A stretch of 64,000 bases of DNA from positions 154,691,195 to 154,755,194 of the forward strand of contig JAUPFV010000005.1 in NCBI GenBank assembly GCA_036936605.1, read 5' to 3'. Below, in pieces: positions 32,524 through 43,425 of the stretch. Every line of letters begins with the position of its first letter. Positions within the stretch are counted from its first letter, which is position 1. A program made the translations under genes and the position numbers. Source of the stretch: Limnanthes douglasii subsp. nivea. Lineage: Eukaryota > Streptophyta > Magnoliopsida > Brassicales > Limnanthaceae. The notes beneath the pieces were generated by a model. That model searched no databases. It worked only from the letters and a program-made list of their open reading frames with translations, and was not told the origin of the DNA.

Positions 32524-34645
32524 AGGTAAGACAAAAACAAGAAGCAAGATTATCAAAGCATTGCAATTCAATGGTTCAAGTAAATCAAAATCTTCTAACT
32601 CCCTTAATGATTAATATTATAAACTGGAACATTCGTGGTATTAAAGATAAAGCTTCTCTTCGTAGGCTCAAATTCCTTGCTAAGAAAAATAAAGCTAAAA
32701 TGATTGTTGTCCAGGAACCTCTTGTTAATGTTAATGCTATTGGTAGTATTGCTGCTAAATTAGGCTTTGAAAACTTTACTTATAATATTACTAACAAAAT
32801 ATGGATTTTCTGGCATTATGATATATCTGTAACTATTTTAAATGATATTAGCCAATGTTTAAATCTAAAAGTGAGTCTTATTAATGATAATCAGCATGTT
32901 ATGATTTCTGTTGTTTACGCTAAATGTCAAAGAAGCAATAGAGTTGAGCTTTGGAACTTTCTCAAAAGCTTTGCTAATACTGACTTGTGTTGGTTGATCT
33001 GTGGAGATTTTAATGTTATTAGTTTTGTTGAAGAACAAATTGGTTGTATAACTTTTTGTATTAACAGTACTAATGATTTCAATGACATGATTACTTGTTG
33101 CAATGTTGAAGATGCTGGTTATATTGGCTCGAAGTTTACTTGGTCTAATGGTTCCAAATGGAAGCGATTAGATCGAGTTTTCATCAATAACAACTGCACT
33201 AATAACTTTTATAATACTAAGATATACCATCTTGCTAGAACTGGATCTGATCATATGCCTATTATTATCTCTATTTCTAATGATTCTACTAGAGTTAAGT
33301 CTAGTTTCAAGTTTCAGGAAATGTGGATCATGGAGGATACCTTTCTGCATTTTGTAGAAAATAACTGGAATCTTGATCTGATGGGTGATCCTTTGTTTAT
33401 TCTTTGGAATAAGCTTAAAAGACTTAAGAAAGGTTTGATCATGTGGAACAAAAATATCATTGGTAATATATTCAGTAAAGTTCAAAGTTTAGAAGATGAT
33501 GTTTTAGTCAAGGAGCTTAATCATCAGAACCTTCAATCTACTGATTCCAAATGTGATCTTGCTAAAGCTAATGCTTTATTAATCAAATCTCAAAGAATGG
33601 AAGATATGTATTGGAAGAAGCAATGCTACTGTAATTGGATGCTTGATGGTGATAAAAACACCAGATTCTACCATAGTTGTGTTCAAAAAAAGAGAAGAAG
33701 AAATAGCATAAAAGGAATCAAGAGTGGAGATATATGGATCACTGATTCAAAGGACATTGGTCTTTCTGCTGTTGATTTCTTCAAGCATGATCTTACTGAT
33801 TATCCCTATGCTAATAATACTGAGGAAGCCAGTTGTATGAATGATGATTTGTTTAATAACATCCCTAGCTTGGTTACTGATAAAGATAATAGAATGTTGC
33901 TTAAAGCTCCTGATGAGAATGAAATTTGGAACATTATCAAGCACATGAATCCTTCTAGTTCCCCATGTATGGATGGTTATATTCTCAGTTTCTTTAAACA
34001 TTTCTTTCATATAATTAAAGATGGCATGATTAATGCTATGAAAGACTTCCTGCTTGGTAAGAATATCCCTAGAGGAATTTTTGCTACTGGTATTTTCTTA
34101 ATACCTAAGCTTTCTAACACTACTTGTTGGAAAGACTATAGACCGATCAGTTTATGTTCTTTGCTCAATCGAATCATGTCCAAAATCATTGATAATAGGC
34201 TGGCTCTTATCTTGCCTAACATAATTTCTCCTAACCAAGGTGGCTTTGTTCATGGTAAGAGTATTCATGAATATTCTGATTTGTAAAGAATTGATTTGTG
34301 ATATGAATAGAAAGGTTAAAGACAGTAATATTTTGATTCAGCTTGATATGTCAAAGGCCTTTGACAAGCTAAATCACTGCTTTATTTTAAATGTTTTAAA
34401 GAAGTTTGGCTTCTCTTCTAGATTTACTTGTTTTATTAAGAAACTGATTAATTCTGTTAATGTTTCTATGCTTGTTAATGGTGAAGTTTTTGGCTTCTTT
34501 AAAACTACTAAAGTTCTACGTCAAGGTGATCCTATATCTCCTTATCTTTTCATCATTGCTGAGGAAATGTTCATCAGAGGTATCAATTCTCTTATTAATA
34601 ATAACAGATTTATGAAATATAAAAGTAGAAGCAACATTAGTATTA

Positions 34646-34650
34646 ACAGT
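34646..34650. repeat. Left 5-bp target duplication of the Copia-like element
   Basis: ACAGT, identical to 36851-36855. Confidence 0.95.
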
Positions 34651-34848
34651 TGTAAAAACTAGAAAAGATTTATTATAACTTAGAATTTCAGTACAAGTTA
34701 AAGCCATATATATAGGCTCTGAAAATATCTTATTATTATACTAGTCTACTGTAATAAAATCTAATCTAATAATATCTATTATAGATTACGTTTGAATATT
34801 GACTATAATAAATTATTTAGTCAATGTATATTGTTATTTCCTTTAACA
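34651..34848 (-). repeat. 3' LTR of the Copia-like element (left copy)
   Basis: 198 bp with TG...CA termini, one mismatch to the right copy. Confidence 0.95.
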
Positions 34849-34862
34849 CTCCCCCTCAAGCT
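34849..34862 (-). promoter_or_regulatory. Polypurine tract of the Copia-like element
   Basis: On the minus strand, AAGCTTGAGGGGGAG directly precedes the 3' LTR (TGTTAAAGG). This is the normal plus-strand primer site for reverse transcription. Confidence 0.9.
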
Positions 34863-34937
34863 TGTGCGAAAGTGCTTGAACTGAAGTACTTGAAGTGCAA
34901 GCTTGATCTAAAGACTGAAACGAAATCACACTCCCCC

Positions 34938-36640
34938 TTAACCTGAAGCATATATTTTAATCATGCCCAACTTGTTACAAATATAAGTAATCCGTGATCC
35001 ATTGAGCGCTTTTGTGAATATATCTCCTAGTTGTTCTCCTGTTTTGACATATCTCGTATGAATGAGATTTTGTTGAATCTTTTCGCGGATAAAATGACAA
35101 TCAATTTCAATATGCTTCGTTCTTTCGTGAAAGACAGGATTAGACGCAATGTGCAGCGCCGCTTGATTATCACACCATAATTGTGCAGGCATGGTAGTCT
35201 TGATGCCAATATCATTTAACAATTGGAAAATCCAAATTATCTCACAAGTAGATTGAGCCATGGCTCTATATTCAGCTTCAGCACTTGATCGCGATACAAC
35301 ATTTTGTTTCTTACTCTTCCAAGATACCAAATTACCCCCCTACAAAAACACAGTAACCAGTGGTGGATCTTCTATCAATTTTAGATCCAGCCCAATCTGC
35401 ATCTGCAAAACACTCTATATTTGTATGACCAATACTGCCATACCACAATCCTAGTCCGGGAGCTGATTTGAGATAATACAAGATATGTTCTAGTGCTGCC
35501 CAGTGATTAACTGTTGGAGAAGACATAAACTGACTTACAACACTGACTGGATATGCAATATCTGGTTGAGTTACTGTAAGGTAATTGAGTTTTCCTACCA
35601 ATCGATGATACTTTTCTGTATCACTAACAATTCTCCGTCATCTTTCAGTAATTGCGAATTAGGAACCATTGGTGTATTACATGGTTTTTCTCCTAGCTTT
35701 CCTGTTTCCATCAACAAATCTAGAACATATTTTCTCTGTGATAAAAGAATACCTTTGTTGCTTCTTGTTATCTCAACCCCCAAAAAATACTTCAATAGTC
35801 CTAAATCTTTTGTTTGAAATCGCGAATGTAAAAATGTTTTAAGCAATGAAATGCCTTTAGTATCATTCCCAGTAATAATGATGTCATCTACATATACAAC
35901 AACGAGTATAATTTCATTTGCAGAACGTTTATAAAAGACAGAGTGATCACAACTGCTCTTCTTCAACCCAAATTCATTTAATACATCACTAAACTTGCCG
36001 AACCAAGCACGGGGACTTTGTTTTAATCCGTGCAATGATTTATACAAACGACATACCTTTCCTCTCTCCCCCTGAGGAACAAATCCAGGTGGTTGCTCCA
36101 TATAGACTTCTTCTTGAAGGTCTCCATGTAAAAATGCATTTGTAATATCTAACTGATGTAATGGCCAATCATTTGATGCTGCTAAGGAAATAAATAAACG
36201 TATAGAAGTAAACTTAGCTACCGGAGAAAAGGTTTCAGAGTAATCAACACCATAGGTTTGAGCATATCCTTTTTGCAACAAGTCGTGCTTTGAGACGAGC
36301 TAGCGTCCCATCTGGATTCATTTTTACATTAAACACCCATCTACAACCGATAACTTTCTTTCCAGTGGGTAAATCAACCAACTTCCAAGTACCAGTGTCT
36401 TCTAATGCTCTAATCTCTTCAAACATTGCAATTTGCCAGCCAGAATGACTTAATGCTTCATGGACAGTTTTTGGAATAGAAATAGAATCAAGAGATGCAA
36501 TAAAAGCTCGGGTAGAAGAAGTTAATTGATCATATTTTGCGAAAGAAGAAATTGGATAAGTAAATTGTCTTTTACCTTTTCGAAGAGAAATAGGAAGATC
36601 AGGAGTGGACTCATTATCGTTTGTAGCAGGATCATATAAT
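34938..36640 (-). pseudogene. Copia pol, C-terminal half (RT and RNase H), three frameshifts
   Basis: Leftward from about 36640: a linker (FTYPISSFAKYDQLTSS), then HEALSHSGWQIAMFEEIRAL, TWKLVDLPTGKKVIGCRWVF, then RT with SLAASNDWPLHQLDITNAFL, LHGLKQSPRAWFGKF and the catalytic VVYVDDIIITGND intact. RNase H follows ([53 protein letters not shown]). Frames change near 36270 and 35600, and in a G-run at 35332-35340. Homopolymer and small indels in otherwise well-kept codons suggest recent inactivation. Integrase, protease and gag are absent, so even a repaired frame would lack most functions. Confidence 0.9.
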
Positions 36641-36652
36641 GCTCTGATACCA
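36641..36652 (-). promoter_or_regulatory. Primer binding site of the Copia-like element
   Basis: Minus-strand TGGTATCAGAGC directly after the 5' LTR; complementary to the 3' end of initiator tRNA-Met, the usual primer for plant Ty1/copia. Confidence 0.9.
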
Positions 36653-36850
36653 TGTAAAAACTAGAAAAGATTTATTATAACTTAGAATTTCAGTACAAGT
36701 TAAAGCCATATATATAGGCTCTGAAAATATCTTATTATTATACTAGTCTACTGTAATAAAATCTAATCTAATAATATCTATTATAGATTACGTTTGAATA
36801 TTGACTATAATAAATTATTTAGTCAATGTATATTATTATTTCCTTTAACA
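36653..36850 (-). repeat. 5' LTR of the Copia-like element (right copy)
   Basis: 198 bp, 197 identical to 34651-34848. Confidence 0.95.
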
Positions 36851-36855
36851 ACAGT
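36851..36855. repeat. Right 5-bp target duplication of the Copia-like element
   Basis: ACAGT, matching 34646-34650. Joining the LINE here restores the codons for INSIAFVDD. Confidence 0.95.
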
Positions 36856-38930
36856 ATTGCCTTTGTCGATGATTTCTTATTGTTTTCTAATTGCAAAGAC
36901 ATCACTATTAATAATCTGTGTAACTTTCTTGAAAAGTATCAAACACTTTCTGGTCAGGTTGTTAATAAAGAGAAAACTAAGATTTTGTTGGCTAATGGTA
37001 TTAGTGCATCCAAGATTGATATTATTTCTAACAATTCTGGCTTCTCTTCTAGTCATTTACCTACAGATTATCTTGGGGTCACAATCAACACAAACAATAG
37101 AATCAGCAACTACAACAAATTAATTTGTAAGATCAGCAATAAGATTAATGTGTGGAATGTTTATTACCTTTCTTTTGCTCGTAGGCTTACATTAGTCAAG
37201 TCTGTTTTAATGAATATTATTCTTTATTGGATGTAATCTAGTGTTCTTCCTAAAGGTATTATTTCTAAGCTTGAAATCATCATGAATAGATTCATATGGG
37301 GCTCTAATCAGACTGATAAAAAATTCCATTGGTGTAAATGGGATACATTATGTAAAACATATAAAGAAGGTGGTCTCAATGTTAGAAAAATGGATGATAT
37401 TCAAACTATTATATCTTTTAATGTATGGGCTGTCCTTAGAAAAAACAATTCCTTCTAGTCTAACATTATGCATAGTATCTATTGTCCCAATCATCATCAT
37501 TTACACATTAGTCCTTTCAAAGTTGGCTCTATGGTTTGGAAAAGAATGATCAAAGTTTGTGATCAAGCTGAGAGCTATATCAAGTGGAAGTTGGGTAATG
37601 GTCTTGTTGATTTTTGGTTAGATAATTGGACTTATTCTAATCATATCTTAACTTTTAATAGCAATGACAATAACTTATGGTTCACTTCTGAAAAGGTTAG
37701 TAAGTACTGGTCTAATAATGGATGGGATTAAACATTAGTCTACAACATTATTCATCCTAATAATATTGATTGCATTAATCGTCTATCTATTGACAACAAC
37801 AAAGATGATTTAATGATTTGGATCTTAGCTAAGAATGGTAAATATAACTTGAAAGATACTTGGGAAGGTATTAGAGCTAGATATAATACTTATTCTGTCT
37901 TTCAAAATATTTGGAACTTCTTAACTCCTGTTAAAATATCTTTATGCATTGGAAAATTCTTCATAACTATATTGCTGTTGATTCTATTATTCAAAGAAGA
38001 GGCATTGCTTTAGCTTCTAAATGTCAGTTTTGTAACAACTGTGAATCTATTAATCATCTCTTTGTATCTTGTAAGTTTGCTTGGTCTATCTGGATTCATT
38101 ATGCTGTTATCTTTAAAGTGTATATTTCCAAGCATATGAACATTAAGCATCTCACCAGAATGTGTCAATGGCCAAAGACTACGAAAATCCAGGTCAGAAA
38201 TATCTTACCTTCTCTAATTATGCATAATATATGGAAAGCTAGAAATTTATCTAAGACTAAAGGTATAAGTACTTCTGTTAGTTCTATCATTAACCAAATC
38301 AATTCTATCATTCACACTCTTGATATAAAAAAGGTTTTAAGCAAATCTTATTGGCTGAACTTTCCTAAAGCTGCTGTGATCCTGGGATGTGTTAGCCAGT
38401 TGAGAGCTGCTAATAGACCTTCATATATGAAATGGATTCTGCCCCCTACTGGTGGATTGAAAATGAATACTGATGCTTCTTGCCTCAGTAATGGTGAAGC
38501 TAGTGGTTCTGTCATTTTTAGAGATAGTTATGGTAATCTTGTTAGGGGTCACAATTATCTCTATGGCAAATCTAATCCCTTATTTGCTGAGACTAGAGCC
38601 CTTCTTGATGGTTTTCTTATTTGTAAAGCTAATAACTGGAAGTTGGTGGATGTTGAGTCTGAGTCCTTAACTATCATCAGTTGGATCATCAATCAAAATA
38701 GCAATGTCTACTGGTTTATCAAGCCGATTCTCGATTGCATTTTTAAGGTTATCCATAGTAGCATGACCATTTCTCATATATTTCGTGAACAAAATCATGC
38801 TGCTGACTGGTTAGCTCATCATACATTGAAAACTAAATGTGTTTACAATATTATGCCTAATTCTATTCCTAATGACCTTAAGGCTATTCTGATTTTAGAA
38901 GCCCTTGGTCTTGGTTATATAACTAGCTGA

Positions 38931-39545
38931 TTTCATGCCTGATTTTCATTCAAGAAGCTGTTATATGTGTTGTTCTTTGCAAGTTGATTTGTTGGCTGAA
39001 TACATTTCGATCTAAACATTTCTTCTTTTTTTGAGGTTAATGGTGATGCTTTCATGAGCTATATTGCTAATCTGATGTTGTGTTGATGCTTCTAAAGATT
39101 CTGCTCTGCTGTTGCTGTCCTGAATATGTTTGGCTTCTGATGATGGTTCGGTGTCAGCTGCTACTGATGCTTATATTGTCATCCTGATGTTTGATGGCGA
39201 TGATGCTGCACATTTCTTATTAGGGAGCTGATCTCCTGATGTTGTCTTAATCTTCTGATCCTGCTAATCTCTTGAGGCTTCTTTGATGATGATTCCCGAA
39301 ATTTGAATTTGATCTTGATTAGAGTCCTCCATAGTCTTGAAGAAGCTTATGGTGCTGTTTGGTTTCAAGATTCGGCCTTAAAGCTAGCTCTTGTCTTGCA
39401 TTAGTATAGATTATAGTTTAAATTTCAAATCAATCTCTAGACTAAGGCTTTTGGCGCCTTCTGAAATTTTTGTATTCAATTTCCCGCCTATTGTAAACAA
39501 TTTTCTATTAATAAATATTTCATTATAAAAAAAATTTAAAAAAAG
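38931..39545 (+). other. LINE 3' untranslated region and A-rich tail
   Basis: Follows the ORF2 stop at 38928-38930. It is rich in CTGATG/TTGATG-like text, with AATAAATATTTC upstream of the A-rich end (TATAAAAAAAATTTAAAAAA at 39523-39542). Confidence 0.65.
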
Positions 39546-41489
39546 AGGAGGAAGAAAATACAGGTTTTAGCTTTTAAGACAAAAAGTTACTCGCGGCAAC
39601 AAAAATACACATGGCTCATTAGAAACATAGTAAGCAACGTGTCACACAAAAATAAATTTTAAATAAATTTTAATAAATTAAAAAATTAAATTATGTCACT
39701 CACCCAAAAAAAAATCACTCACTTCAGAAAACTAAAATTATTAATAAATTTTATATCAAAATATTAAAATAATAAAAACTAAACGACATATATAATATAT
39801 AATTCAAAAGTTTAGCTACGATCAGGAGAATAAGATCATCCACGTGTTACATAAAAAAAATTAAAATATATCATATATAAAAAAAAAAATTAAAAAATCA
39901 AATTAATTTAAATTAAAAATACAAAATATAAAAAAATAACAGTAAAAAGAATGCACCGTCTTCCCCGTCTTCTCTCACCTGGTCATCTCTATTTTTGCTC
40001 TTATCACACCTCTATTTTCACTATTCATCTAATCTAACGGCGAAATTGATGCATTTTACATTTATTTACTATTTAGTTTCGCTAACACTTACGTTTGAAC
40101 TACCACAAAAAAAATGAAAAACATTAGATGTCTTTAAAAACAATTTCCTTCAAAGAGATGTTCTGTTATAGTAATATTTATGTTTTTTTTGTTGAGATTT
40201 TTTTTCCAATCAGACATATGATTCGTTATCAAAGATCTAATAAATTGATATAAGAAACGAGAAAGATTGAAAAAGAAAAAAAGAAAAAACTTACAAAAGA
40301 AAGAGAAGAAACCGTTTGTCATAGATTTCGATTGAAATGATATCATGAAGAAAGAAGAGGAAAAAACAAAAGAGAGAGTAACACTTAACAAAAAGTATGA
40401 AACATTAGAAAATGAAATTTATGAAAGATAGATTAACTATTTAATTGGTCTTTAAAACTATATGTCATCTTGGGCCTATTATTTTCTAACAAAAGCCTTC
40501 CAATTCGAAAATAAAGTAAAAATTATTTTATATATTTCGAACGTTATTTAAATTATCAAACGAGAAAAGAGTAAAATACTGATTCACTGTTCAAAAGCAC
40601 AGTGAATTAATCTTTTAATTTAGTATATATAATAATTTCGAGTGAAATGATATCATGTAGAAAGAAGAGGAAAAAACGAAAAAGAGAAGAACACGTAAAA
40701 AAAATATGAAACGTTAGAAAATAAAATTTATGAAAGGTAGATTAACTATATAATTGGCCTTCAAAACGATATGTCATATTGGGCCCATTATTTTCTAACA
40801 AAAGCCTTCGAATTCAAAAATAAAGTAAAAATTATTATATATTTCGAACGTTATTTAAATTATCAAAGGAAAAAAGAGTAAAACATTGATTCACTGAATC
40901 AGTCTTTTACTTTAATAATTTAAGAAACCTAGATTTATATATTAGATTGTATATTCATTATAGTAAAAATAGGTTGCATATTAGCAAATCTATATTTTAT
41001 ACTAGGGCACATAAATATTTGTGTATTAAAGAGAAAACATAAATCGAATTCTTACCAGTCCGGTTCAGTAATCACTTGATAATTCTATGAGATCGATATC
41101 GGGTGAGTCTTATCAGATTTGATCTAGACGAGTTATTGAGTTCGGTAGACTAATAACAACCGTATCTGAATGAGTGATAAATTCGGTTCTAGTAAAAAAT
41201 AAAAGTGAGAAAATGAGGATGTGTATTTATTTCACAAGCGCAATCGGACATGTCCAAATTATCATTTCCAGCTACCAAAGATTGACTAGCTGGCAGATAC
41301 CGCAACGAGCCACAAACTCTTATCATTCATGAATGCGTATTTGAGTTACAACCACATCAAGATGGATCCGACCGATCTGGACAAAACCCCATTTACCACC
41401 AACCACCATTTTTAATGATGCGTCATAATGTCATTTAGGTTAAAAAAATGTCAGATCTACTTAACGACAGATGGTAAACAAGATATTTA
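39546..41489. other. AT-rich non-coding region with a tandem duplication
   Basis: No genes seen. An 85-codon minus-strand frame at 40391-40134 is low-complexity Phe/Ser-rich and unconvincing. Poly(A)/poly(T) runs are frequent. The notable structure is the ~308-bp duplication listed separately. Confidence 0.5.
40326..40920. repeat. Two tandem copies of a ~308-bp unit
   Basis: Copy 1 starts near 40326 (ATTTCGATTGAAATGATATC), copy 2 near 40634 (ATTTCGAGTGAAATGATATC). Shared ordered blocks include GAAAGAAGAGGAAAAAAC, TATGAAAC.TTAGAAAAT, ATAGATTAACTAT, TATTTTCTAACAAAAGCCTT and CGAACGTTATTTAAATTATC. Identity is roughly 85-90% by eye. Confidence 0.85.
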
Positions 41490-41703
41490 TGTTAAGTGCG
41501 ACCAAAGTTCATATTGGATCAACATAAGATCAGTATATAAGTTAAGAATACATATCCATTAGTGTGAGGCCTTTTGGAAGTGGATCAAAAACAAAAGTCG
41601 TGCGGGTCAGTGGACCCAAAACGGATAATATCACACTAGTGGGGAGATCGGTTTTTCTTACTTATATACAAAGGCGTAATATAAAAACCCATATTCTATA
41701 AAA
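41490..41703 (+). repeat. TRIM left LTR
   Basis: TGTTAAGTGCGACC to TTCTATAAAA, ~85% similar to the right LTR. The CCACATCCCGCATCGG segment of the right copy is replaced by CATATTGGATC-like sequence. Confidence 0.8.
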
Positions 41704-41826
41704 TGGTATCAGAGCACCAGGTCCAGACGGAACGCGATGTAGTGGGTTGTGATGTGGATGAAATTCTGAGATGCCAAACATTTTATTAGAAGCCATGAGC
41801 CATACTTAAGATGAATGATATGCTGG

Positions 41827-41956
41827 ATAGATGGAGCGCCTGATGGCTCATCAAGCAGGTGGCTTGATCAAGGAGTGGCGCAGTGTCATCTATAGATGGA
41901 GTGTCTGATAGCTCATCAAACAGGTGGCTTGATCAAGGAGCGGCACAGTGTCATCT
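41827..41956 (+). repeat. 65-bp tandem duplication in the TRIM interior
   Basis: ATAGATGGAGCGCCTGATGG (41827) and ATAGATGGAGTGTCTGATAG (41892), both running through CAGGTGGCTTGATCAAGGAG to CAGTGTCATCT. Confidence 0.9.
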
Positions 41957-42079
41957 GATAGTGAGCAGATAGATCCGTCCTGAAGTTCTAGAGTTCATGC
42001 ATCTCTCCACATGACTAGAGTAGGCGGATGGAAGTCAATTGAGATGAGGCTATAGTGGTACTTTATTCGAGAGGAGGAT

Positions 42080-42308
42080 TGTTAGGTGCGACCAAAGTTC
42101 CACATCCCGCATCGGCTAAACATGGGAATAAAGATCACTATATAAGTTAAGAATACATCTCCATTAATGTGAGACCTTTTCGAAGTTAACCAAAAGCAAA
42201 ACCTGTGCGGGCGAGTGGGCCCAAAGCGGACAGTATCACACTAGTGTGAAGATCGGTTGTTCTTACTTATATACAAAGGCAGAATATACTGACCTATATT
42301 CCATAAAA
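42080..42308 (+). repeat. TRIM right LTR
   Basis: TGTTAGGTGCGACC to TTCCATAAAA. It is followed not by clean flanking DNA but by two 27-bp repeats that each contain a PBS-like TGGTAT(T/C)AGAGC. Confidence 0.8.
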
Positions 42309-42356
42309 TGGTATTAGAGCGATCTCCGCATAAAATGGTATCAGAGCGATCTCCGC
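42303..42356 (+). repeat. 27-bp tandem repeat containing PBS-like sequence after the TRIM
   Basis: ATAAAATGGTATTAGAGCGA at 42303 and ATAAAATGGTATCAGAGCGA at 42330, both ending TCTCCGC. An LTR end followed by a PBS suggests the right LTR is also the 5' LTR of a second, truncated unit. Confidence 0.85.
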
Positions 42357-42359
42357 CTT

Positions 42360-43425
42360 TGTATAGATTGAATATGGAAGTTCATATTAACGATATACTC
42401 ATTAAGAGTAAGAAAAAAGAACCACATGACTCACCTTAGATAAAACACTTCTACACTCAGGAAGCATAATATGAAGCTCAATTCGACAATATTCTTATTT
42501 GGTTTTACGTTATAAAAAGTTCATCGGCTTAATCGTTCGTAAAAATGAGACTGACCGTGACCTACCTAAATCACGGCGTTGAAAGAAATGTAATCGTCAA
42601 AGACATACAAGAAGTGTAAAGGTCAAATGGTTGAGTTATGATACCAAATCACTTCATCTACAGGGCTCTGGATATGTCTTTACTCTTATTAAAAGTGATA
42701 AGAGCCTTGGGAAAGTATAAGTGGGGATCAAAATGTGATGAAGAGTTTTGGGATTTAAAACACTATAAGGCCTCTCAATAACTACTTGGTACTCGCCGAA
42801 GAAAATCTATTGACTGTATACTTATGAGGTTTGACAAGTGTCATAACCGTCGTACTAACAACAGACAAACTCAAACGCGTAATTTACTATGTCATTAAAG
42901 TTATGTTGGGAGTAGAAACTGAATACTTAGAGGCAAACAAACGATACTGTTGTTGGTACAAGGGTACTTTAAGTCTCATTCAGTACAAATACGCACGACC
43001 CAACAAATCAAGTCTATCTTAAACACACCATAAATATTGTGACCATTAGCAAAGTGGGAAATCAAATTATGGGAGTTCAAAATCATATTCAACTATGAAA
43101 TACAATAAAAGTCCACGTTGCGGCTGATTTTATATTCAAATGATGGGGGAAAGCTCGAAGTAAAGCTTCAGGTAGGCCCCTGAATAGGTAATATATGGAG
43201 ACAACTTAGTCACTATGTGGGGATGCAATGGTGGAGTGTATATTGTATCTCTAGAAGGGGAAACGGTTCTATTAGTCATAAGTTTGGGCTTTAAGGGGTC
43301 AAACAATGAGGCGTAGTACGATGCAATGATATTAGGACTAAAGTTGTTAAAAGGATTTTTAGCTAACAATCTTATGGTGCGTGATGAATTACAATTGGTG
43401 ATAAAACACATTCTATGGTGCATTT
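42360..43425 (+). pseudogene. Ty3/gypsy pol remnant (RT end to RNase H), plus strand
   Basis: Mixed frames give DILIKSKKKEP (after the YIDD box, which reads IND here), HNMKLN near 42470, then 42875-43015 YYVIKVMLGVETEYLEANKR (matching YYVSKVL.GAETRY.E.EK of RT-RNase H connectors), and 43225-43400 the second RNase H region, LLVISLGFKGSNNEA and YDAMILGLKLLKGFLANNLM. It is strongly decayed and ends abruptly at about 43425, where an oppositely oriented Gypsy remnant begins. It belongs to a different, older copy than that neighbour. Confidence 0.65.

Larger units (their letters stand above)
34651..36850 (-). mobile_element. Young, internally deleted Ty1/copia element inserted in the LINE RT
   Basis: Two 198-bp LTRs (34651-34848 and 36653-36850) begin TGTAAAAACTAG and end CCTTTAACA. 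They differ at one position (ATTG versus ATTA near the end), and perfect ACAGT duplications flank the element. Orientation is minus: the PBS TGGTATCAGAGC is read leftward next to the right LTR, and a polypurine tract TTGAGGGGGAG precedes the left LTR. Only the C-terminal part of pol is present; gag, protease and integrase are missing, with the deletion junction almost directly after the PBS. Such a copy could move only with proteins supplied by a complete relative. Confidence 0.95.
32571..38930 (+). pseudogene. LINE ORF2: endonuclease, RT, zf-RVT, RNase H (interrupted)
   Basis: ATG 32571 opens a 571-codon frame. The APE-type endonuclease is at residues ~15-230 (INWNIRGIKDK, VQEPL with the catalytic Glu, CGDFNVI, TGSDHMPI with the catalytic His). 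RT begins near 33900 (NPSSSPCMDGYILSFFKHFF, DYRPISLCSLLNRI). A frameshift near 34270 moves the frame; 34320 onward gives LDMSKAFDKLNHCFILNVLK and VLRQGDPISPYLFII. A Copia insertion (34651-36850) sits just before the catalytic box, which resumes as IAFVDDFLLFSNCKD at 36856. Then come the connection domain, zf-RVT (CQFCNNCESINHLFVSC, about 38026) and RNase H from 38458 (MNTDASC, FAETRALLDG, VESESL, AADWLAHH). The third acidic residue of RNase H, usually Asp, reads Glu. Stops near 37236, 37457 and 37730 confirm decay. In life it nicks DNA and copies LINE RNA. Confidence 0.9.
31985..39545 (+). mobile_element. LINE (L1-type with RNase H), plus strand, interrupted by a Copia element
   Basis: An ORF1 C-terminal part (31985-32523), ORF2 (32571-38930) and a 3' region ending in an A-rich tail at 39521-39545 form one LINE. 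ORF2 is interrupted at 34651-36850 by a Copia-like element, and removing it (with one 5-bp duplication) rejoins the RT coding sequence. The 5' end is truncated inside ORF1. Related copies lie at 13-21 kb (-), 56-59 kb (-) and 61-63 kb (+). No target duplication was recognised around the tail. Confidence 0.85.
41490..42308 (+). mobile_element. TRIM (terminal-repeat retrotransposon in miniature)
   Basis: LTR-like repeats at 41490-41703 and 42080-42308 begin TGTTA(A/G)GTGCGACCAAAG. They share TATATAAGTTAAGAATACAT, AGGCCTTTT/AGACCTTTT, a GGACCCAAA/GGGCCCAAA block, ATATCACACTAGTG and CTTACTTATATACAAAGGCG/CA. The left repeat is followed directly by the PBS TGGTATCAGAGC (41704-41715), and the right is preceded by the purine tract GAGAGGAGGAT (42069-42079). 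The ~375-bp interior has no coding capacity and includes a 65-bp tandem duplication. Size, PBS and PPT fit a TRIM, mobilised in trans by other retrotransposons. Both LTRs have TATATAAG TATA-like boxes. Confidence 0.85.

Noticed and set aside
32140..32571. 143-codon minus-strand ORF rich in Phe/Leu/Ile, resembling a membrane protein
   Set aside because: Antisense of the A-rich LINE ORF1; the hydrophobic runs are complements of Lys/Glu/Asn codons.
43136..43423. 95-codon minus-strand ORF as a gene
   Set aside because: It is the antisense shadow of the plus-strand Gypsy RNase H remnant (GSNNEA ... YDAMILGLKLL).
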